Below are positions 1-7,687 of a DNA stretch of 17,445 nt, in pieces. The position numbers and the translations under genes are program-made. The stretch is from Alphaproteobacteria bacterium (GTDB lineage: Bacteria; Pseudomonadota; Alphaproteobacteria; Micropepsales; Micropepsaceae), in assembly GCA_003131925.1 (NCBI GenBank), contig PKWC01000189.1, positions 1-17,445 of the forward strand, in the 5' to 3' direction. Below the pieces are notes generated by a model, which was given only the letters and a program-made list of their open reading frames with translations, was not told where the DNA came from and made no database searches. Every line of letters begins with the position of its first letter. Positions within the stretch are counted from its first letter, which is position 1.

Positions 1-519
1 ATTCCGACCAACGTCATCTCCATTACCGACGGTCAGATCTTCCTCGAAAGCGACCTCTTCTTCCAGGGCATCCGGCCCGCGGTGAATGTCGGCATCTCCG
101 TCTCACGCGTGGGCTCCTCGGCGCAGATCAAGGCGATGAAGCAGGTAGCAGGATCGATCAAGCTCGAGCTCGCGCAATACCGTGAAATGGCGGCGTTCGC
201 GCAGTTCGGCTCCGATCTGGACGCCTCGACCCAGCGCCTCCTCAACCGTGGCGCGCGGCTCACCGAGCTTCTGAAGCAGCCGCAGTTCAGCCCTATCCCG
301 GTCGAAGAGCAGGTCATCTCGATCTTTGCCGGCGTGAGGGGCTATCTCGACAAGCTTGCCGTCGCCGACGTGCAGCGATTCGAAAGCGAGCTGCTGCGGC
401 TGATGCGCGGCAAGCACAAGGATGTTCTCGACGGCATCCGCTCGCAGAAGCAGCTCACGCCCGATGCCGAAGCAAAACTCAAAACGATTCTGGAAGAATT
501 CGTGAAAAGCTTCGCCTGA
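1..519 (+). CDS. atpA: ATP synthase F1 subunit alpha, C-terminal part (5' end outside window)
   Basis: The reading frame is open from the first base and encodes the last 172 residues of the alpha subunit of F1 ATP synthase. Alpha alternates with beta in the catalytic hexamer and carries non-catalytic nucleotide sites. The visible part starts in the conserved stretch IPTNVISITDGQIFLES, continues through GIRPAVNVGISVSRVGSSAQ, and ends in the helical C-terminal domain. The family is usually about 510 residues, so roughly two thirds, including the Walker A motif, lie upstream. The TGA stop shares its A with the atpG start codon (1-nt overlap), which points to translational coupling. The order alpha-gamma-beta-epsilon is the standard alphaproteobacterial F1 operon, so atpH is expected just upstream. 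Confidence 0.97.
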   Translation: MPTNVISITDGQIFLESDLFFQGIRPAVNVGISVSRVGSSAQIKAMKQVAGSIKLELAQYREMAAFAQFGSDLDASTQRLLNRGARLTELLKQPQFSPIPVEEQVISIFAGVRGYLDKLAVADVQRFESELLRLMRGKHKDVLDGIRSQKQLTPDAEAKLKTILEEFVKSFA

Positions 520-1400
520 TGCCAAGCCTGAAGTCCTTCCGTAACCGGATCGCCAGCGTCAAATCGATCCGCAAGATCACCAAGGCCATGCAGATGGTGG
601 CCGCGTCGAATCTGCGCCGTGCGCAGGATGCGGCGGAGGCTGCGCGCCCCTATGCGGAAAAGATGAATGCAGTGATCGCGAGCCTTGCGGGAGGGCTCAA
701 AGACAACCCGGGCGCGCCCGCGCTCCTTGCCGGGAGCGGAAAGGACCAAGTCCATCTGGTCATCGTGGCGACAGCCGATCGCGGATTGTGCGGAGGGTTT
801 AACACCAACATCGTGCGCCGCGCGCGTCAACACATCCAGGCGCTCGAACGCAACGGCAAGGAGGTGAAAATTCTTTGCGTCGGCCGCAAGGGCCGGGACC
901 AACTCAAGCGCCAATATGCGAAGCGCATCATCGACACCGTCGAGTTCGTCCAGGTCAAACGCATCGGTTTCACGAACGCCGCGGCGATCGGCCGGCGCGT
1001 GCTCGACATGTTTGCCGCGGGCGACTTCGATGTGTGTTCGATCGTCTATTCGGAATTCAAATCGGTGATCAGCCAGGTGCCGACCCTGCGTCAGCTGATT
1101 CCGGTGGTGATCGAGGAAGCCGGACCCCTCGTCGGCCCGCAGGGCAATGTCTACGAATATGAGCCCGACGAGGCGGCCATCCTCGCCGATCTTCTGCCGC
1201 GCAACGTGAATGTGCAGATCTTCCGGGCGTTGCTTGAAAATGTCGCGGGTGAGTTCGGAGCCAAGATGGCGGCGATGGATTCGGCAACGCGGAACGCCGG
1301 AGAGGTGATCGACAATCTGACCCTGCAATACAACCGCACGCGCCAGGCGATGATCACCAAGGAACTGATTGAAATCATATCGGGCGCGGAAGCGCTCTGA
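519..1400 (+). CDS. atpG: ATP synthase F1 subunit gamma
   Basis: This 293-residue protein is the central stalk that couples rotation of the membrane c-ring to catalysis in F1. Length matches the family. The N-terminal helix begins MPSLKSFRNRIASVKSIRKI and continues with TKAMQMVAASNLRRAQ. The core has the typical TADRGLCGGFNTNIVR segment. The C-terminal helix, with YNRTRQAMITKELIEIISGA, is the part that inserts into the alpha3beta3 ring. The ATG overlaps the atpA stop by one base, and atpD begins 13 nt after the stop. The antisense strand here is open for a long stretch, but that is a codon-bias shadow. Confidence 0.98.
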   Translation: MPSLKSFRNRIASVKSIRKITKAMQMVAASNLRRAQDAAEAARPYAEKMNAVIASLAGGLKDNPGAPALLAGSGKDQVHLVIVATADRGLCGGFNTNIVRRARQHIQALERNGKEVKILCVGRKGRDQLKRQYAKRIIDTVEFVQVKRIGFTNAAAIGRRVLDMFAAGDFDVCSIVYSEFKSVISQVPTLRQLIPVVIEEAGPLVGPQGNVYEYEPDEAAILADLLPRNVNVQIFRALLENVAGEFGAKMAAMDSATRNAGEVIDNLTLQYNRTRQAMITKELIEIISGAEAL

Positions 1401-1413
1401 CGGAGCAGATGCC

Positions 1414-2859
1414 ATGAATGCGATGACGGAAACGAACAGGATCGGCCGCGTCACCCAGGTGATGGGAGCGGTGGTAGACGTGAAGTTCGACGGTCACTTG
1501 CCGAACATTCTCAACGCGCTCGAAACCGATAACCATGGCCACCGGCTGGTGTTGGAAGTGGCGCAACATCTGGGCGAATCCACGGTTCGCACCGTGGCGA
1601 TGGACGTGACGGAGGGTCTGGTGCGCGGCCAGTCCGTGAGCGACACGGGCATCGCCATCAGCGTGCCGGTCGGTGACGGCACTCTCGGCCGCATCATCAA
1701 CGTGATCGGAGAGCCCGTGGACGAAGCCGGCCCCGTGAAGGCGACGGAACGACGCGCCATCCACCAGGAAGCGCCCGCCTTCGTCGACCAGTCGACGGAA
1801 GCGCAGGTGCTGGTCACGGGCATCAAGGTGATCGACCTGCTCGCGCCCTATGCGCGCGGCGGCAAAATCGGCCTGTTCGGCGGCGCGGGAGTCGGCAAGA
1901 CCGTGCTCATCCAGGAACTGATCAACGCTGTCGCCAAGAATCACGGTGGCTTTTCGGTGTTCGCGGGCGTCGGCGAGCGAACACGCGAAGGCAACGACCT
2001 CTATCACGAAATGATCGAGTCGGGCGTGAACAAGGACCCGAAATCTGGTTCGACCGAAGGCTCGAAATGCGCCCTCGTCTATGGGCAGATGAACGAGCCG
2101 CCAGGCGCCCGCGCCCGCGTCGGCCTGTCGGGCCTGACGGTCGCCGAATATTTCCGCGACCTGGGCCAGGACGTCCTGTTCTTCGTCGACAACATTTTCC
2201 GTTTCACCCAGGCGGGCTCCGAGGTCTCGGCGCTGCTCGGCCGCATTCCTTCGGCGGTCGGCTATCAGCCGACCCTCGCCACCGACATGGGCACGCTGCA
2301 GGAACGCATCACGACGACGACGAAGGGCTCGATCACATCCGTCCAGGCCATCTACGTGCCGGCCGATGATCTAACCGATCCCGCGCCCGCGACCTCTTTC
2401 GCCCATCTCGACGCGACCACGGTGCTGTCGCGCGCTATCTTCGAAAAAGCGATCTTCCCGGCGGTGGATCCGCTGGATTCCACTTCGCGCCTGCTCGATC
2501 CGCGCGTGGTCGGCGAGGAGCATTATAACGTCGCACGCCAGGTGCAGCAGATTCTCCAGCGATACAAGTCACTTCAGGACATCATCGCCATTCTCGGCAT
2601 GGACGAATTGTCCGAGGAGGACAAGCTGACCGTCACGCGCGCCCGCAAGATCGAGCGGTTTCTCTCGCAGCCCTTCTATGCCGCGACCGTCTTCACCGGC
2701 ATGTCGGGCATCAGCGTGAAACTCGAAGACACGATCCGCAGCTTCAAAGCTGTCGTGAACGGCGAATTCGATCACCTGCCGGAATCCGCGTTCTACATGG
2801 TGGGCACGATCGAGGACGCGGTCGCCAAGGCGCAGAAGCTCGCCGCCGAAGCGGCCTGA
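1414..2859 (+). CDS. atpD: ATP synthase F1 subunit beta
   Basis: This is the catalytic subunit of F1, which makes ATP from ADP and phosphate. From the ATG at 1414 it has 481 residues, the usual alphaproteobacterial length. GGAG at 1402-1405, eight bases upstream, supports this start over an in-frame upstream start inside atpG. The beta-barrel domain begins IGRVTQVMGAVVDVKF. The Walker A loop GGAGVGKT is at residues 156-163. Further on are the GERTREGND segment, the Walker B region around VLFFVDNIFRFTQAGSE, and the DELSEED loop at residues 397-403, where beta contacts gamma and epsilon. All expected catalytic motifs are intact. It sits between atpG and atpC. Confidence 0.99.
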   Translation: MNAMTETNRIGRVTQVMGAVVDVKFDGHLPNILNALETDNHGHRLVLEVAQHLGESTVRTVAMDVTEGLVRGQSVSDTGIAISVPVGDGTLGRIINVIGEPVDEAGPVKATERRAIHQEAPAFVDQSTEAQVLVTGIKVIDLLAPYARGGKIGLFGGAGVGKTVLIQELINAVAKNHGGFSVFAGVGERTREGNDLYHEMIESGVNKDPKSGSTEGSKCALVYGQMNEPPGARARVGLSGLTVAEYFRDLGQDVLFFVDNIFRFTQAGSEVSALLGRIPSAVGYQPTLATDMGTLQERITTTTKGSITSVQAIYVPADDLTDPAPATSFAHLDATTVLSRAIFEKAIFPAVDPLDSTSRLLDPRVVGEEHYNVARQVQQILQRYKSLQDIIAILGMDELSEEDKLTVTRARKIERFLSQPFYAATVFTGMSGISVKLEDTIRSFKAVVNGEFDHLPESAFYMVGTIEDAVAKAQKLAAEAA

Positions 2860-2860
2860 C

Positions 2861-3262
2861 ATGACCGACAAAATCGCCTTCGATATCGTCTCGCCGGAGC
2901 GGCTGCTTCTGTCCGACGAGGCCGACATGGTCACGGTGCCGGGAAGCGAGGGCGATTTTGGCGTGCTCGCCGGTCACATGCCGCTGATCTCGACACTTCG
3001 CCCCGGCGTCATCGACATCCGGGGCGGCAGCGAGAGCGGGGATCTTCGCTTCTTCGTCCTGGGCGGCTTCGCCGAGGCCAATCCCAGCAAACTGACAGTG
3101 TTGGCCGAAGAGGCCCTGCCGATGACCAGCGTCGACGCCGCGACCCTCGAGCAGAGGATCAAAAACACCGAAGAAGATCTTGTTTTAGCTAAAAATGAGA
3201 GTGACCGCGCCCGGATTGCCGAGCAACTCGACCATTTGCGCCAGCTTCGCTCCGCGCTGTGA
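2861..3262 (+). CDS. atpC: ATP synthase F1 subunit epsilon
   Basis: This 133-residue protein is the epsilon subunit, part of the rotor. In many bacteria it restrains ATP hydrolysis. The N-terminal beta-sandwich is clear: FDIVSPERLLLSDEADMVTV, then GSEGDFGVLAGHMPLISTLRPG. A short helical C-terminus follows, rich in charged residues (about residues 95-133). The ATG starts one base after the atpD stop, so it is co-translated with atpD. No clear Rho-independent hairpin follows the stop, so transcription may continue into the ferritin-like gene 67 nt downstream. Confidence 0.97.
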   Translation: MTDKIAFDIVSPERLLLSDEADMVTVPGSEGDFGVLAGHMPLISTLRPGVIDIRGGSESGDLRFFVLGGFAEANPSKLTVLAEEALPMTSVDAATLEQRIKNTEEDLVLAKNESDRARIAEQLDHLRQLRSAL

Positions 3263-3329
3263 CGGTAGTCTGTTGGCAACCGATTCTGGTATAAGGCATT
3301 CGTTTGCGGTGGCTACGAATAGAGGCGGA

Positions 3330-4184
3330 ATGACCGGCACTATGGTCTACGCGTCCGGCTGGACGTTGGACGACATTCACTGGGGGAGCTTCGATCCCAC
3401 AAAGGTCGAGCGGGGACTTCTGGCAGCGGTGAAGAGTGCCGCGCTCGTCGAGCTCAACGCCCCCGACTACGTCACCTATCTGCAGCGCGTATTCCGCAAT
3501 TCAGACACCAATACTCTTGCCAACATCGAGCAATGGGGTCGCGAGGAAATCCAGCACGGACTCGCTCTGGGACGGTGGGCCGAACGCGCCGATCCGTCGT
3601 TCGATTTCAAGAGCGCCTTTGCCCGGTTCCGCGCCGGATACACGGCGCCCCACTTTGCCACGGATGATCCCGATTCAGTGCGCGGCAGCCGCCGCGGCGA
3701 GATGATCGCCCGCTGCGTGGTCGAATCGGGAACATCCTCATTCTACAGCGCCATTCGCGATTCCGCGGACGAACCGGTGCTGAAGGAGATCGCGGGCCGC
3801 ATCGCCGCAGACGAATTCCGCCATTACAAGCTGTTCCTCGAAACCCTTAACGCGCAGGACGAACCCGAACTGCCCTGGTGGCGCAGGGTGCTCGTGGCCG
3901 CCACGCGCGTCAACGAATCGAGCGACGACGAACTCGCCTACGCCTATTACTGCGCAAACGTCCCGGCCTCCCAGGAAAGCGCTGTTCCTTACAGCCGCAA
4001 GCGGTTCGCCCGCGCCTATCACTCACGCGCGATGCGGCTCTACCGCCGCCATCACATCAGCAAGCTCGTGCAGATGGTGGCCAAGTCCGTCGGCGCCGAT
4101 CCGCAAGGCCGGCCGACGCGCGCCGCGAGCGCGGTGCTGTGGAGCATACTCCGTCTCCGCGCGGGCTTCGCGCCGGCAGGGTAG
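3330..4184 (+). CDS. ferritin-like (diiron carboxylate) protein of unknown substrate
   Basis: The predicted protein has 284 residues and a four-helix ferritin-like core. A full set of carboxylate-bridged diiron ligands can be read: Glu41 in helix 1, Glu73-x-x-His76 in helix 2, Glu132 in helix 3 and Glu162-x-x-His165 in helix 4. The motif cores are REEIQH and ADEFRHY. This pattern occurs in ferritins, rubrerythrins, fatty-acyl-ACP desaturases and related oxygenases; I cannot say which reaction this one carries out. After about residue 180 comes an Arg/Tyr-rich helical tail. No signal peptide or membrane segment is seen. I chose the ATG at 3330, preceded by AGAGGCGG; ATG 3342 is an alternative. 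It lies 67 nt after atpC on the same strand, so read-through from the atp operon is possible. Confidence 0.8.
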   Translation: MTGTMVYASGWTLDDIHWGSFDPTKVERGLLAAVKSAALVELNAPDYVTYLQRVFRNSDTNTLANIEQWGREEIQHGLALGRWAERADPSFDFKSAFARFRAGYTAPHFATDDPDSVRGSRRGEMIARCVVESGTSSFYSAIRDSADEPVLKEIAGRIAADEFRHYKLFLETLNAQDEPELPWWRRVLVAATRVNESSDDELAYAYYCANVPASQESAVPYSRKRFARAYHSRAMRLYRRHHISKLVQMVAKSVGADPQGRPTRAASAVLWSILRLRAGFAPAG

Positions 4185-4213
4185 ATGGAAGCGTAATTTT
4201 TCCGCCCCTTCTT

Positions 4214-4239
4214 TTCCTTCCCACAACGTGAGGGAGGAA
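4214..4239. terminator. possible bidirectional terminator hairpin between convergent genes
   Basis: TTCCTTCCC (4214-4222) can pair with GGGAGGAA (4232-4239) with one bulged base and a nine-base loop. It lies in the 66-nt gap between the convergent ferritin-like gene and sdhB. T-rich sequence lies on the left flank and an A-run on the right, so it could serve either direction. The stem is weak in GC and has a bulge, so this is a tentative call. Confidence 0.3.
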
Positions 4240-4250
4240 ACCCAAAAGCT

Positions 4251-5045
4251 CTACAGGCTTCGCTTCACCAGCATCTGCTTGATCTCGCCGATGGCTCGGG
4301 CGGGGTTGAGGCCCTTGGGGCAGGTTTGGGCGCAATTCATGATCGTGTGGCATCGGTAGAGACGGAACGGATCCTCGAGCTTGTCGAGCCGATCGCCTCT
4401 CGCTTCGTCGCGGCTGTCGGCGAGCCAACGCCAGGCTTGCAGGAGCGCGGCGGGGCCGAGATAGCGCTCGGAATTCCACCAATAGCTCGGGCACGCGGTG
4501 GAGCAGCAGGCGCAGAGAATGCATTCGTAGTAACCGTCGAGCTTGGAGCGATCCTCCGGCGACTGGCGCCATTCGCGCTCGGGCTCGGCTGTCTTCGTCT
4601 GCAAGTAAGGCTGGATCGAGGCATATTGCGCGTAGAAGTTCGTCATATCGGGCACGAGATCCTTGACCACATGCAAATGCGGCAAAGGATAGATTGACGC
4701 GGAGCCCGAAATGTCGGAGATGGCCTTGGTGCAGGCAAGTGTGTTGCCGCCGTCGATATTCATCGCGCAGGAACCGCAAACTCCTTCGCGGCAGGAACGC
4801 CGGAAGGTCAGCGTCGGATCGATCTCGTTCTTGATCTTGATGAGCGCATCCAGGACCATCGGCCCGCAGCTCTCGAGATCGACGCGATACGTGTCGATGC
4901 GCGGGTTTCCGCCTTCATCCGGATCGTAACGATAGACCTTGAAGTCTTTTGTCCGCTTGGGTTTTTTGCCATTCGCGGTGACGGGCGCAGGCCACGATTT
5001 CCCTCTTTGGGGCTGGCTTCCCTTTGGTAGCGTGAACTGAACCAT
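4251..5045 (-). CDS. sdhB: succinate dehydrogenase iron-sulfur subunit
   Basis: This 264-residue subunit carries electrons from FAD in SdhA to the membrane quinone site. The N-terminal [2Fe-2S] domain has Cys85, Cys90, Cys93 and Cys105 in the context SCREGVCGSCAMNIDGG. The C-terminal domain has Cys175, Cys178 and Cys181 plus Cys185 for the [4Fe-4S] and [3Fe-4S] region, and Cys232, Cys238 and Cys242 in CHTIMNCAQTCPKGLNP. All cluster ligands are present. The first 30 residues are a basic, proline-rich extension, common in alphaproteobacterial SdhB. The ATG at 5045 is preceded by GAGG five bases away. The gene is not next to sdhCDA: it lies more than 4 kb away on the other strand, downstream of the heparinase-like gene, with its own candidate promoter. 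Confidence 0.97.
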   Translation of the reverse strand: MVQFTLPKGSQPQRGKSWPAPVTANGKKPKRTKDFKVYRYDPDEGGNPRIDTYRVDLESCGPMVLDALIKIKNEIDPTLTFRRSCREGVCGSCAMNIDGGNTLACTKAISDISGSASIYPLPHLHVVKDLVPDMTNFYAQYASIQPYLQTKTAEPEREWRQSPEDRSKLDGYYECILCACCSTACPSYWWNSERYLGPAALLQAWRWLADSRDEARGDRLDKLEDPFRLYRCHTIMNCAQTCPKGLNPARAIGEIKQMLVKRSL

Positions 5046-5070
5046 CTAGACCTCGAATGGTGCGCAAATC

Positions 5071-5099
5071 TGGATAGCAAGCCGGCGCGCGCGTGACAA
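5071..5099 (-). promoter_or_regulatory. candidate sigma70-type promoter of sdhB
   Basis: Read on the minus strand, TTGTCA (5099-5094) is followed by a 17-nt spacer and TATCCA (5076-5071). This gives a leader of about 20 nt before the sdhB ATG at 5045. The -35 box directly abuts the repeat at 5102-5158. This suggests sdhB can be transcribed independently of rpe and the heparinase-like gene. It is a match by eye to the general housekeeping consensus and has no experimental support. Confidence 0.45.
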
Positions 5100-5101
5100 A
5101 T

Positions 5102-5158
5102 TCATGGTTCGACAGGCTCACCATGAGGGCCTCGTTCCCTCAAGCTGAGCTTTTCGAA
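5102..5158. repeat. imperfect palindromic intergenic repeat (REP-like) invading a gene 3' end
   Basis: Bases 5108-5129 (TTCGACAGGCTCACC... to GAGGG) and 5137-5158 (CCCTCAAGCTGAGC... to TTCGAA) are inverted copies matching at 18 of 22 positions, around a 7-nt centre. The inner GAGGG/CCCTC arms form a tight hairpin. A further short inverted pair, TCATGG (5102-5107) and CCATGA (5121-5126), extends it. Sequences of the type CCCTCATGGTGAGCCTGTCGAA are familiar as dispersed repeats in many alphaproteobacterial genomes. Here the left-reading copy supplies the last codons and the stop of the heparinase-like gene. Confidence 0.7.
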
Positions 5159-6933
5159 GCATCCGCGCCAATTTGTTCGAAAGTCCATGCGGTCTCGACT
5201 GGATCGTCTTTGACAAATCCTGAAAGGACAAGCTGCTCGGCGCGGCGCACGCTTCCCTGCCCCACATAGACGCTCTCTTCCACCGAGATCATGCCACCGT
5301 GCCGGAAGCGCCAGCCTTCGCCGCTCGGCAGCTTGAGAAGAATGTCTCCGCGGCGCGACAGCGAAACCCGAACGTCCGGATGGATGTGAAACCGCGCTGC
5401 AAACGTCACCGCGCCACGCCTGCGCCGCGCCGGTTCCGGAAAGAGCCGATCGCAACCGGAGAGTTTCGTGCCCTGCTTCGACAGCATCATCTCGCGCTGA
5501 TGCCGGATTCCGAATTCCTGCAGATAGAAATCGTGGCTCGCTTCCACGCGCCAGCCATGCGGGGTCTCGTGCCGCTCCGTTTCGATCCGCACTGGCCCAC
5601 CGAGGAGTCTCGGTCCGAGCAAATCGCGAGCAAGACCGGGCGCCAGCACCGGTGCCATCGACGTGTCCGCGAGCGTCACGGTCGAGTGCGCGGCGGTCGC
5701 ACGCAGCGCCCCGTCCCAGCGCGGCGAGCTCTCGCGATCGGCCCCGCAATTGACCACCAGCCTTTGTCCGCTCGCGCTGAATTCGAACGCCAGACACCCG
5801 GCATCGGCGTGCTGCGAAAATTGCGCCGGCGGCAGCCCCCCGCAATCCAGGATCGCAACGGAACGTGCTGCAGCGAGGCGCTGGTAGCCGGAATGCGGCG
5901 CATGCAGGAACGGCTGACCGCGGACTTCGTCGCGCGCCAGCAGCGCCGCAATCATGCCTGCATCACCCTCACCACCGCCGTTGAACAGCGCCAGCGCTCC
6001 ATCGCCATGGCGAAAGAAACGCAACATTGGGGCGAGCCGGTCGCGGGCGCCGCGCAGACCGGGAGGCACAGCAACGCCCACTGCCGCGAGGGCATCGACG
6101 CTCATGACAATCTGGCGATAGGCGAGCAAAAGCTCCTCCGGCGACCGCGTCACGTGTCCGCCGTCCGGAAGGATTTGGGCTGCGATCTCCCGACCGAGGC
6201 GCGCGAGTCCGGATTCGAGCCGCCGCGGATTGTCGTCGAGGCAGGCACACGACAGCACATAGGCGGCGGCGGCTTCGAGCCGCGGCAGGCCGGGCGGCGC
6301 TTCGGCCGCGATGCGGCCAAGCTGCGCCGTTTGCTGGCGCAGCGACACGAACAGTTTCGAGCGCCAGAGAACGTCGGAATTCGCCAGCATGAACTTCCCA
6401 TGCGCGAACACCTGTACGAGACGCCGCGCCGTCACTTCGGGCAGCCACGCCGGCTCCGCATAGCGCGCATTGCGCGCCATCCATTCCGACACGAGTTGAA
6501 TCGCAAGATTGCGCGCAGCGTCGCCGCCTGCGGCGGATAACGACGCAAGCCAATCGTACCCGTGCAGCGCCGCGGCCCAATTGCGGCTCGGTGCGGGGCA
6601 GTCGAAGATCGAACCCTCTTTGGCGTCCACCATTTCTCCCGCAAAGCGGAAGCGCCCCTTCAGCAGCATATCGGCGTCTTCGAGGCGCCGCGGCAGAGCG
6701 TCGAAAGGATGATGGCGGATGCGGTCGGGCATCCTGCTCTTCAGAAGGCGGCGATAGAGCCAGTTTCGCCGCCACGCGATCCTGATCGGCGTAAGCGCAC
6801 GCCGAAGCGCCGCGCGCCACAAATCTGGAATCAGCGCAAGCGTCGGACCACGCCGCCGCTTGGCTGCCTCGCGGGCCACGCCGCTAGCCGCGGAGCGCGG
6901 CGATGTTCGCAGCGTAAGAGTCAGATCCGCCAT
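5140..6933 (-). CDS. heparinase II/III-like family protein
   Basis: From the ATG at 6933 the protein has 597 residues. The first half is alpha-helical, with Arg- and Trp-rich stretches and the segment FDCPAPSRNWAAALHGYDWL, as in the alpha/alpha-barrel of polysaccharide lyases. The second half is the heparinase II/III C-terminal beta domain: QFSQHADAG with His375, RLVVNCGADRESS, AAHSTVTL with His416, and a late GGMISVEESVYVGQGSVRRAEQ. The family cleaves uronic-acid polysaccharides, but the substrate of this branch is unknown to me. No signal peptide is obvious. The start lies 50 nt inside rpe; a GTG at 6879, just after the rpe stop, is an alternative. Pairing with rpe is common in alphaproteobacteria, where purH usually follows; here sdhB follows. 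The last residues (SKSSA) and stop lie within a repeat. Confidence 0.88.
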   Translation of the reverse strand: MADLTLTLRTSPRSAASGVAREAAKRRRGPTLALIPDLWRAALRRALTPIRIAWRRNWLYRRLLKSRMPDRIRHHPFDALPRRLEDADMLLKGRFRFAGEMVDAKEGSIFDCPAPSRNWAAALHGYDWLASLSAAGGDAARNLAIQLVSEWMARNARYAEPAWLPEVTARRLVQVFAHGKFMLANSDVLWRSKLFVSLRQQTAQLGRIAAEAPPGLPRLEAAAAYVLSCACLDDNPRRLESGLARLGREIAAQILPDGGHVTRSPEELLLAYRQIVMSVDALAAVGVAVPPGLRGARDRLAPMLRFFRHGDGALALFNGGGEGDAGMIAALLARDEVRGQPFLHAPHSGYQRLAAARSVAILDCGGLPPAQFSQHADAGCLAFEFSASGQRLVVNCGADRESSPRWDGALRATAAHSTVTLADTSMAPVLAPGLARDLLGPRLLGGPVRIETERHETPHGWRVEASHDFYLQEFGIRHQREMMLSKQGTKLSGCDRLFPEPARRRRGAVTFAARFHIHPDVRVSLSRRGDILLKLPSGEGWRFRHGGMISVEESVYVGQGSVRRAEQLVLSGFVKDDPVETAWTFEQIGADASKSSA

Positions 6934-7543
6934 GAAACACTGCCGTTCCGGCGACGAGCACGTTCGCGCCCGCGCCGATCGCAAGCTTCGCGGTTTGCGG
7001 AGTGATGCCGCCATCGACTTCAAGCGCGATCTCGCGTCCGCTTCGCGCGATCCGTTCCGCCGCCGCTTCGATCTTGCGGAGCTGGCTGGAAATGAATTCC
7101 TGGCCGCCGAAACCGGGGTTGACCGACATGATCAGAACGAGATCGACCAGATCGAGAAGGTAATCGAGGGCATCGATCGGCGTGCCGGGATTGAGCACCA
7201 CGCCCGGCTTCTTGCCATGCGCGCGGATGAGCTGGAGCGTGCGGTGGATGTGCGGTCCGGCCTCGGGATGCACCGTCAACCCATCGGCGCCCGCTTCCGC
7301 GAACGCTTCGATGTAGGGATCGGCGGGCGCAATCATCAGATGCACGTCGAGCGGCGTCCTCGCATGCGGACGGAGCGCCTTCACCACGACAGGCCCGATG
7401 GTGATGTTGGGCACGAAATGTCCGTCCATGACGTCCACATGGATGAGGTCGGCCCCGGCGCGTTCCACCGCCTCCACCTCGGCGCCCAAGCGCGAGAAAT
7501 CCGCGGAGAGTATCGAAGGCGCGATCCGGATCCTGGGGGCCAT
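6884..7543 (-). CDS. rpe: ribulose-phosphate 3-epimerase
   Basis: This 219-residue TIM-barrel enzyme interconverts D-ribulose 5-phosphate and D-xylulose 5-phosphate in the pentose phosphate pathway. Family motifs appear in order: IAPSILSADFSRL, HVDVMDGHFVPNIT with metal ligands His35 and Asp37, DVHLM with His68, the MSVNPGFGGQ phosphate loop near residues 139-148, and EVDGGI with Asp177. Length is typical. The ATG at 7543 has no strong Shine-Dalgarno sequence. The 3' end overlaps the heparinase-like gene by 50 nt, so the two are almost certainly one transcript. The upstream neighbour in many alphaproteobacteria, rsmB, is not here; a membrane protein gene precedes it by 144 nt. Confidence 0.97.
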   Translation of the reverse strand: MAPRIRIAPSILSADFSRLGAEVEAVERAGADLIHVDVMDGHFVPNITIGPVVVKALRPHARTPLDVHLMIAPADPYIEAFAEAGADGLTVHPEAGPHIHRTLQLIRAHGKKPGVVLNPGTPIDALDYLLDLVDLVLIMSVNPGFGGQEFISSQLRKIEAAAERIARSGREIALEVDGGITPQTAKLAIGAGANVLVAGTAVFHGGSDSYAANIAALRG

Positions 7544-7687
7544 CAGGTGTCATCTAGTGGCGGATTCGCTCCCGCCCCGCAAGGCGAAACAGGCGTCGTC
7601 GCAGCGTTGTCGCGCTCTTTGCCATAACCTCGAACCAGAGCCGACAAACGAACGCTTGAACCGCAGTCGCAATTCTGCATGACCTCG

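Noticed and set aside
342..1454. Long open frame antisense to atpG
   Set aside because: It mirrors a certain gene in GC-rich codon bias, its predicted protein is Arg/His-rich with no recognisable domain, and atpG is unmistakable on the other strand.
3273..3295. Promoter for the ferritin-like gene (TTGGCA and TATAAG)
   Set aside because: The -10-like TATAAG is good, but the spacer is only 11 nt and no better -35 is present.
5299..6540. Open frame of over 400 codons antisense to the heparinase-like gene
   Set aside because: Composition is Arg/Pro/His-rich, no motif is seen, and the opposite strand carries a full family signature.
7544..7687. Promoter for rpe in the gap before it
   Set aside because: TTGTCG and TTATGG on the minus strand are only about 14 nt apart; no convincing pair is found.
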